NCBI GenBank assembly: GCA_964602275.1 | Contig: CAZRQF010000014.1 | Location: forward strand, 1 to 26,589 | Length of the DNA stretch: 26,589 bases | Origin: RGIG6291 sp964602275 | GTDB taxonomy: Bacteria; Bacillota; Clostridia; TANB77; UBA1234 | Direction: 5' to 3' | Shown here: positions 23,839 through 26,589 of the stretch, in pieces | How the letters are laid out: each line of letters starts with the position of its first letter | How positions within the stretch are numbered: position 1 is the first letter of the stretch | Notes under the pieces: generated by a model | Told to the model about the DNA's origin: nothing | The model's database searches: none | What the model saw: the letters and a program-made list of their open reading frames with translations, nothing else | Made by a program: the position numbers and the translations under genes

Positions 23839-23876
23839 CCCCTAATTATTAATCAAACTAATAATTAGGGGACTTA
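23839..23876. terminator. Bidirectional terminator between convergent genes
   Basis: A perfect 12-base inverted repeat (CCCCTAATTATT, 23839-23850, with 23860-23871) around a 9-base loop lies between the binding-protein gene and the glycosyltransferase gene, with T- and A-rich flanks. Confidence 0.85.
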
Positions 23877-24890
23877 TTATTTAAAAAGTTTATTCCATTT
23901 ATCAATAGAAATTTTGTTAGAATACAAATACTTTTTAGTTACTTCTTTAAACATTTCTTTATTGTTTATAATATCGTCAACTCTATCAGCATATGTTTCT
24001 AAATCATATCTATCCAAGATAATACCATTCTCCATATCCGAAATTTGTTCATACGCACTATCAAAATTGCTCAAAATACATGGTATTCCCAATATTTTCG
24101 CCTCAACTACTGTAAGTGGCATATTTTCTTCATCACTAAGCAATACTAAATAATCACATTTTGCAATATATTTATAAGGATTACTTTGATAACCATGCAT
24201 AATAACTTTTCCTGGATAACAATTAATTATTGAATTAATTTCTTTTTCATCATCTTCGTTTAAAGCACAGCCAACAATGTGCCATTTAAAATCAATATTT
24301 CTTGCAAGCAAGCATTCTACAAGCTGTTTCATTCTGCCAAAGCCTTTTTCTCTATATAATCTAGAAACTGTCACAAAATTAATGCAATCGGATAACTCAA
24401 GTTCAATTTTTTCTTTGCTCTTTTGGCAAATATCTTCTATCGGCATGACATTATATATAGACACTATATTATCTTCGTGATGTTTATATATATCTAATTG
24501 TAACATTTTTTTCTTTATCGTTTCGCAAACAACAACTACATTATCCACAAGTTTTTTGTCATTAACTTCTTGTAAAAATTTTAATTGATTTTGGCTAAAA
24601 TAATGAAACCAGAAATAAGCTTTTTTATATTTTACATTTTCAAGAATAACATCAACTCCGTGTTTAGGCGATGTGCAATATATCAAAACATCTGCATTCA
24701 CTTGTGACATTTCAATTATCTTGGCAAATTTACTCATTTTTTCAGAAACAATGCTATTAGAGTTTTCCATATCATCATTTATTATATATATGTCATATAA
24801 TGACTTATCCAATAATGATATTAAATTTAATAAAGCAATTTCCGTTCCGCCATTATATATACCTTTAATGTAAAACGCTATTTTTTTCAT
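23877..24890 (-). CDS. Glycosyltransferase, GT4 (group 1) type
   Basis: This 337-residue protein looks like a GT-B fold glycosyltransferase of family 4. The N-terminus KKIAFYIKGIYNGGTEIALL has the Gly-rich acceptor loop, NFVTVSRLYREKGFGRMKQL is the start of the donor domain (about 168), and NMPLTVVEAKILGIPCILSN near residues 257-276 holds the conserved Glu that binds the nucleotide sugar. It is slightly shorter than average. It probably adds a sugar to a surface glycan or teichoic acid. It starts 14 bases after the GT2 gene and is in the same riboswitch-controlled transcript. AGGAG precedes the start. Confidence 0.88.
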   Translation of the reverse strand: MKKIAFYIKGIYNGGTEIALLNLISLLDKSLYDIYIINDDMENSNSIVSEKMSKFAKIIEMSQVNADVLIYCTSPKHGVDVILENVKYKKAYFWFHYFSQNQLKFLQEVNDKKLVDNVVVVCETIKKKMLQLDIYKHHEDNIVSIYNVMPIEDICQKSKEKIELELSDCINFVTVSRLYREKGFGRMKQLVECLLARNIDFKWHIVGCALNEDDEKEINSIINCYPGKVIMHGYQSNPYKYIAKCDYLVLLSDEENMPLTVVEAKILGIPCILSNFDSAYEQISDMENGIILDRYDLETYADRVDDIINNKEMFKEVTKKYLYSNKISIDKWNKLFK

Positions 24891-24904
24891 AATTATATCT
24901 CCTA

Positions 24905-25984
24905 TTAAACTTTATTTTTCATTATTTCCTCATAAAACTTTTCTGTAGGCTTAGACATGCTTTGTCTAACTTCTTTTGCCATAAACTTTCTCATCTCAGA
25001 AATTATATTGCAAATATCTATAACATCCTTATATTCACCTGCAACAATTTTATCTATCAATGTACCTAAAGATTTTTGGCACGCTGGAACATTCAAAGTT
25101 CTGCTTAACTTATAAAACCATCTGCTCTTAGCCAAAATATCCAATCGTTCCTCATCAACTAACTTGTCCGAATCTATAAATCTATATAACAAATATGTCA
25201 TATTCCTAGCATAAATAAATCTATAAAAATTTATTTGGTCATATTCCACAAACTTCTCATATAGAGCCTTATACGCTATATTCATACCATCAAAAAATGA
25301 TGCAGAACAATTCCAAGAAACAGATGTAGAATTTCCATTCCTTTGTCTATAATAATAAATAATATGGGGAATATAGTAAACATTTTTAGAATTTAAAAAA
25401 GCCGTCATAGAAAAATATGTATCTTCACCAGGCACAAATTCCAAGCATTTTATATTATTTTTTATTATAAATTCTCTGTTAAAAATTTTATTACACATAG
25501 ACGAATTCATAATATAAAAAGAATCGTTATAATCATTTATTGATAATTTAAATTTTTTAAATCTTTCATTATCAAAAACTGGTTTTTGCCAAGGTGTTCC
25601 GTCTTCATCAGCATAATTCCAATTTGCTATAATAAAATCTGCTTCATTTTCCTCTATACTCTTATACATAACTTCAAACGCATCATTAGAAAAGAAATCG
25701 TCAGGATCTGAAAACATAAGATATTTTCCAGTTGCCATTTCAATCCCCTTATTTCTCGGTCTACCAGCAGCACCACTTTTTTCTTCAAAATGAAAAATAT
25801 CTACATTATCATATTTTTCTGCATAATATTGCATTATTTTAAAACTATTATCTGTAGACCCATCATCAACTAGTATTAATTGAATATTTTCAAAACCAAT
25901 TGTTTGCTTAACAACCGATTCTATACATTTTTCAAGGTATTTTTCTACATTATGTATTGGCAAAATCACACTAATCTTATACAT
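24905..25984 (-). CDS. Glycosyltransferase, GT2 family
   Basis: This 359-residue protein is a GT-A fold family 2 glycosyltransferase. The N-terminal catalytic domain has ISVILPIHNVEKYLEKCIES, the nucleotide-binding ILVDDGSTDNS (about 37-47), GRPRNKGIEMATGKYLMFSD and the metal-binding DPDD (about 95). The C-terminal 150 residues are helical and resemble TagF/wall-glycan-associated GT2 proteins only loosely. There is no membrane segment, so it acts at the inner face of the membrane on a nucleotide sugar. AGGAGG lies directly before the ATG, just after the terminator of a cyclic di-AMP riboswitch, which makes this the first gene of a riboswitch-controlled operon. Confidence 0.9.
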   Translation of the reverse strand: MYKISVILPIHNVEKYLEKCIESVVKQTIGFENIQLILVDDGSTDNSFKIMQYYAEKYDNVDIFHFEEKSGAAGRPRNKGIEMATGKYLMFSDPDDFFSNDAFEVMYKSIEENEADFIIANWNYADEDGTPWQKPVFDNERFKKFKLSINDYNDSFYIMNSSMCNKIFNREFIIKNNIKCLEFVPGEDTYFSMTAFLNSKNVYYIPHIIYYYRQRNGNSTSVSWNCSASFFDGMNIAYKALYEKFVEYDQINFYRFIYARNMTYLLYRFIDSDKLVDEERLDILAKSRWFYKLSRTLNVPACQKSLGTLIDKIVAGEYKDVIDICNIISEMRKFMAKEVRQSMSKPTEKFYEEIMKNKV

Positions 25985-26003
25985 CGTTTCCTCCTTAAAA
26001 CAA

Positions 26004-26028
26004 AAATCATAGAGAACCCCTATGATTT
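26004..26028 (-). terminator. Riboswitch-linked intrinsic terminator
   Basis: In minus-strand sense AAATCATAG pairs with CTATGATTT around an 8-base loop, followed by a T-rich tail (TTGTTTT). It stands between the riboswitch aptamer and the GT2 ribosome binding site, where the expression platform of an off-switch is expected. Confidence 0.85.
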
Positions 26029-26034
26029 AATCGA

Positions 26035-26155
26035 AATTCTCCCTAAAAAGCTTACCAAGTTAGCTGACGGGTTCGGGATAGAAAGTTCCCTAACTAAAAT
26101 AGATGCACCCCTAAAAATGGTTCCTCGGTTCTCAAAATGAGATTCAGCTTTCATT
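26035..26155 (-). promoter_or_regulatory. Cyclic di-AMP riboswitch (ydaO/yuaA type)
   Basis: Read on the minus strand, the leader has the marks of the ydaO/yuaA class: GAGAACCGAGGAACC, GGGGTGCATC, an AGGGA/TCCC stem, then the most conserved block CCGAACCCGTCAGCTAAC followed by GGTAAGC (plus-strand 26049-26080) and GGGAG. Riboswitches of this class bind cyclic di-AMP and mostly turn genes off by favouring a terminator, and such a terminator follows here. Usual targets are wall hydrolases and potassium or osmolyte transport; here the target is a pair of glycosyltransferases. The exact ends are approximate. Confidence 0.9.
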
Positions 26156-26166
26156 AAACTAACATA

Positions 26167-26195
26167 ATTCTACCACAAAATTTCTAAAAAAGCAA
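26167..26195 (-). promoter_or_regulatory. Promoter of the riboswitch-glycosyltransferase transcript
   Basis: TTGCTT (26190-26195) and TAGAAT (26167-26172) on the minus strand are 17 bases apart. The start would fall near 26160, directly before the aptamer. Confidence 0.68.
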
Positions 26196-26233
26196 TCATC
26201 ACAAAAAGCTTACCCTTTTTAGTCCAAATGTGT

Positions 26234-26257
26234 AAAAATTGAAAATATTCAATTTTT
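26234..26257 (-). terminator. Second hairpin in the spacer after the CAP-domain gene
   Basis: The arms AAAAATTGAA and TTCAATTTTT pair around a 4-base loop. It could be a backup terminator for the CAP-domain gene. The rest of the 26200-26330 spacer is AT-rich, and I see nothing else in it. Confidence 0.45.
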
Positions 26258-26330
26258 TCGTACTTGTTTTTTGAAAATTTTCAATTTTTCTTGATTTAGC
26301 TTGTGACAAATGCTAAATTTTGTCAAAAAT

Positions 26331-26371
26331 ATCATATTTGGCATTTGCACTATTCAAATGCCAAACATGAT
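26331..26371 (-). terminator. Intrinsic terminator of the CAP-domain gene
   Basis: A 17-base stem (26331-26347 with 26355-26371, one G-U pair in RNA) has a 7-base loop and is followed by ATTTTTG on the minus strand. It begins seven bases after the stop codon of the CAP-domain gene. Confidence 0.85.
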
Positions 26372-26377
26372 TTGTTT

Positions 26378-26589
26378 TTATTTTCCTATGAACATCTGCA
26401 CCAATATTTTCCCATATTTTGGCGAATCCACTATGCCTATTCCTGTATAATTATACGCATTACTCAATATGTTAGCTTTATGTCCTTCAGAATTCATCCA
26501 CGCATTTACCGCACCTTCCAGCGTTGAATTTCCCGCTATGTTTTCTCCTGCCGCCTTATATGTTATTCCAAAAGCTTTCATCATTTCAA
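26378..26589 (-). CDS. CAP-domain (SCP/YkwD-like) protein, C-terminal fragment
   Basis: Only the last 69 or so residues are in the window; the frame stays open to the right edge, so the start lies outside. The visible part is the end of a CAP domain: AAGENIAGNSTLEGAVNAWM, then SEGHKANILSNAYNYTGIGI with the conserved His, and the final strand KILVQMFIGK. Bacterial CAP proteins of the YkwD type are usually secreted, and their function is largely unknown. An internal Met at 26584 should not be taken as the start. A strong terminator follows, so it is not co-transcribed with the glycosyltransferases. Confidence 0.88.
   Translation of the reverse strand, partial: EMMKAFGITYKAAGENIAGNSTLEGAVNAWMNSEGHKANILSNAYNYTGIGIVDSPKYGKILVQMFIGK

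Noticed and set aside
25880..26140. 86-codon open frame on the plus strand
   Set aside because: It is antisense to the glycosyltransferase start and the riboswitch, which explain the conservation there.

Overview
The window is a low-G+C, gene-dense stretch of chromosome from a spore-forming Clostridia-type Firmicute. The evidence is a complete Spo0A, an adjacent SpoIVFA/SpoIVFB-like pair, the IreB-RuvX-DUF1292 cluster, strong AGGAGG-type ribosome binding sites, TTGACA/TATAAT-type promoters with 17-bp spacing, and a ydaO/yuaA-type (cyclic di-AMP) riboswitch. No tRNA, rRNA, CRISPR array or insertion sequence was seen. A run of exactly 100 N (17573-17672) is an assembly gap inside a repeat-rich gene.

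Layout. 26-1161 (minus): rpsF-ssb-rpsR behind a clear promoter. 1221-6291 (minus): a co-directional run of UDP-sugar pyrophosphorylase, a membrane protein, a small tail-anchored protein, SpoIVFA-like LytM protein, SpoIVFB-like protease and a prepilin-like gene broken by one extra base. 6382-6925 (minus): an isolated orphan gene with its own promoter, leader and terminator. 6983-7858 (plus): a PflA-like radical SAM protein. 7905-9663 (minus): an HD-GYP protein behind a possible PD-(D/E)XK nuclease-fold protein. 9892-11097 (plus): an HtrA-type membrane serine protease convergent with spo0A (minus). 12082-15303 (minus): a YigZ family protein whose promoter carries a phased cluster of Spo0A boxes, a HI0933-type flavoprotein, and a COG4100 PLP enzyme. 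15353-19808 (minus): a two-TM small protein, a very long TadZ/CpaE-like protein with a 75-nt-repeat coiled coil, then ireB, ruvX and a DUF1292 gene, closed by an intrinsic terminator. 19902-21035 (minus): D-Ala-D-Ala carboxypeptidase. 21170-23819 (plus): a NitT/TauT-type ABC importer whose ATPase is broken by one extra base in the signature motif. 23877-26195 (minus): two glycosyltransferases behind a cyclic di-AMP riboswitch and terminator. 26378-26589 (minus): the C-terminal end of a CAP-domain protein, cut by the window edge.

How it fits together. Several loci connect to the envelope and to developmental control: Spo0A and the SpoIVF pair (sporulation), the carboxypeptidase and riboswitch-controlled glycosyltransferases (cell wall or surface glycans), and HtrA (envelope quality control). 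The most unusual pieces are the TadZ/CpaE-like protein with a long repetitive stalk and its small membrane neighbour, the Spo0A-box cluster at a YigZ promoter, the hairpin that buries a ribosome binding site at 4387-4461, and the riboswitch-glycosyltransferase pairing. The two frameshifts share the same local signature (an extra C just before GG), which points to sequence error rather than gene decay. All functional calls come from reading motifs; no database search was run.
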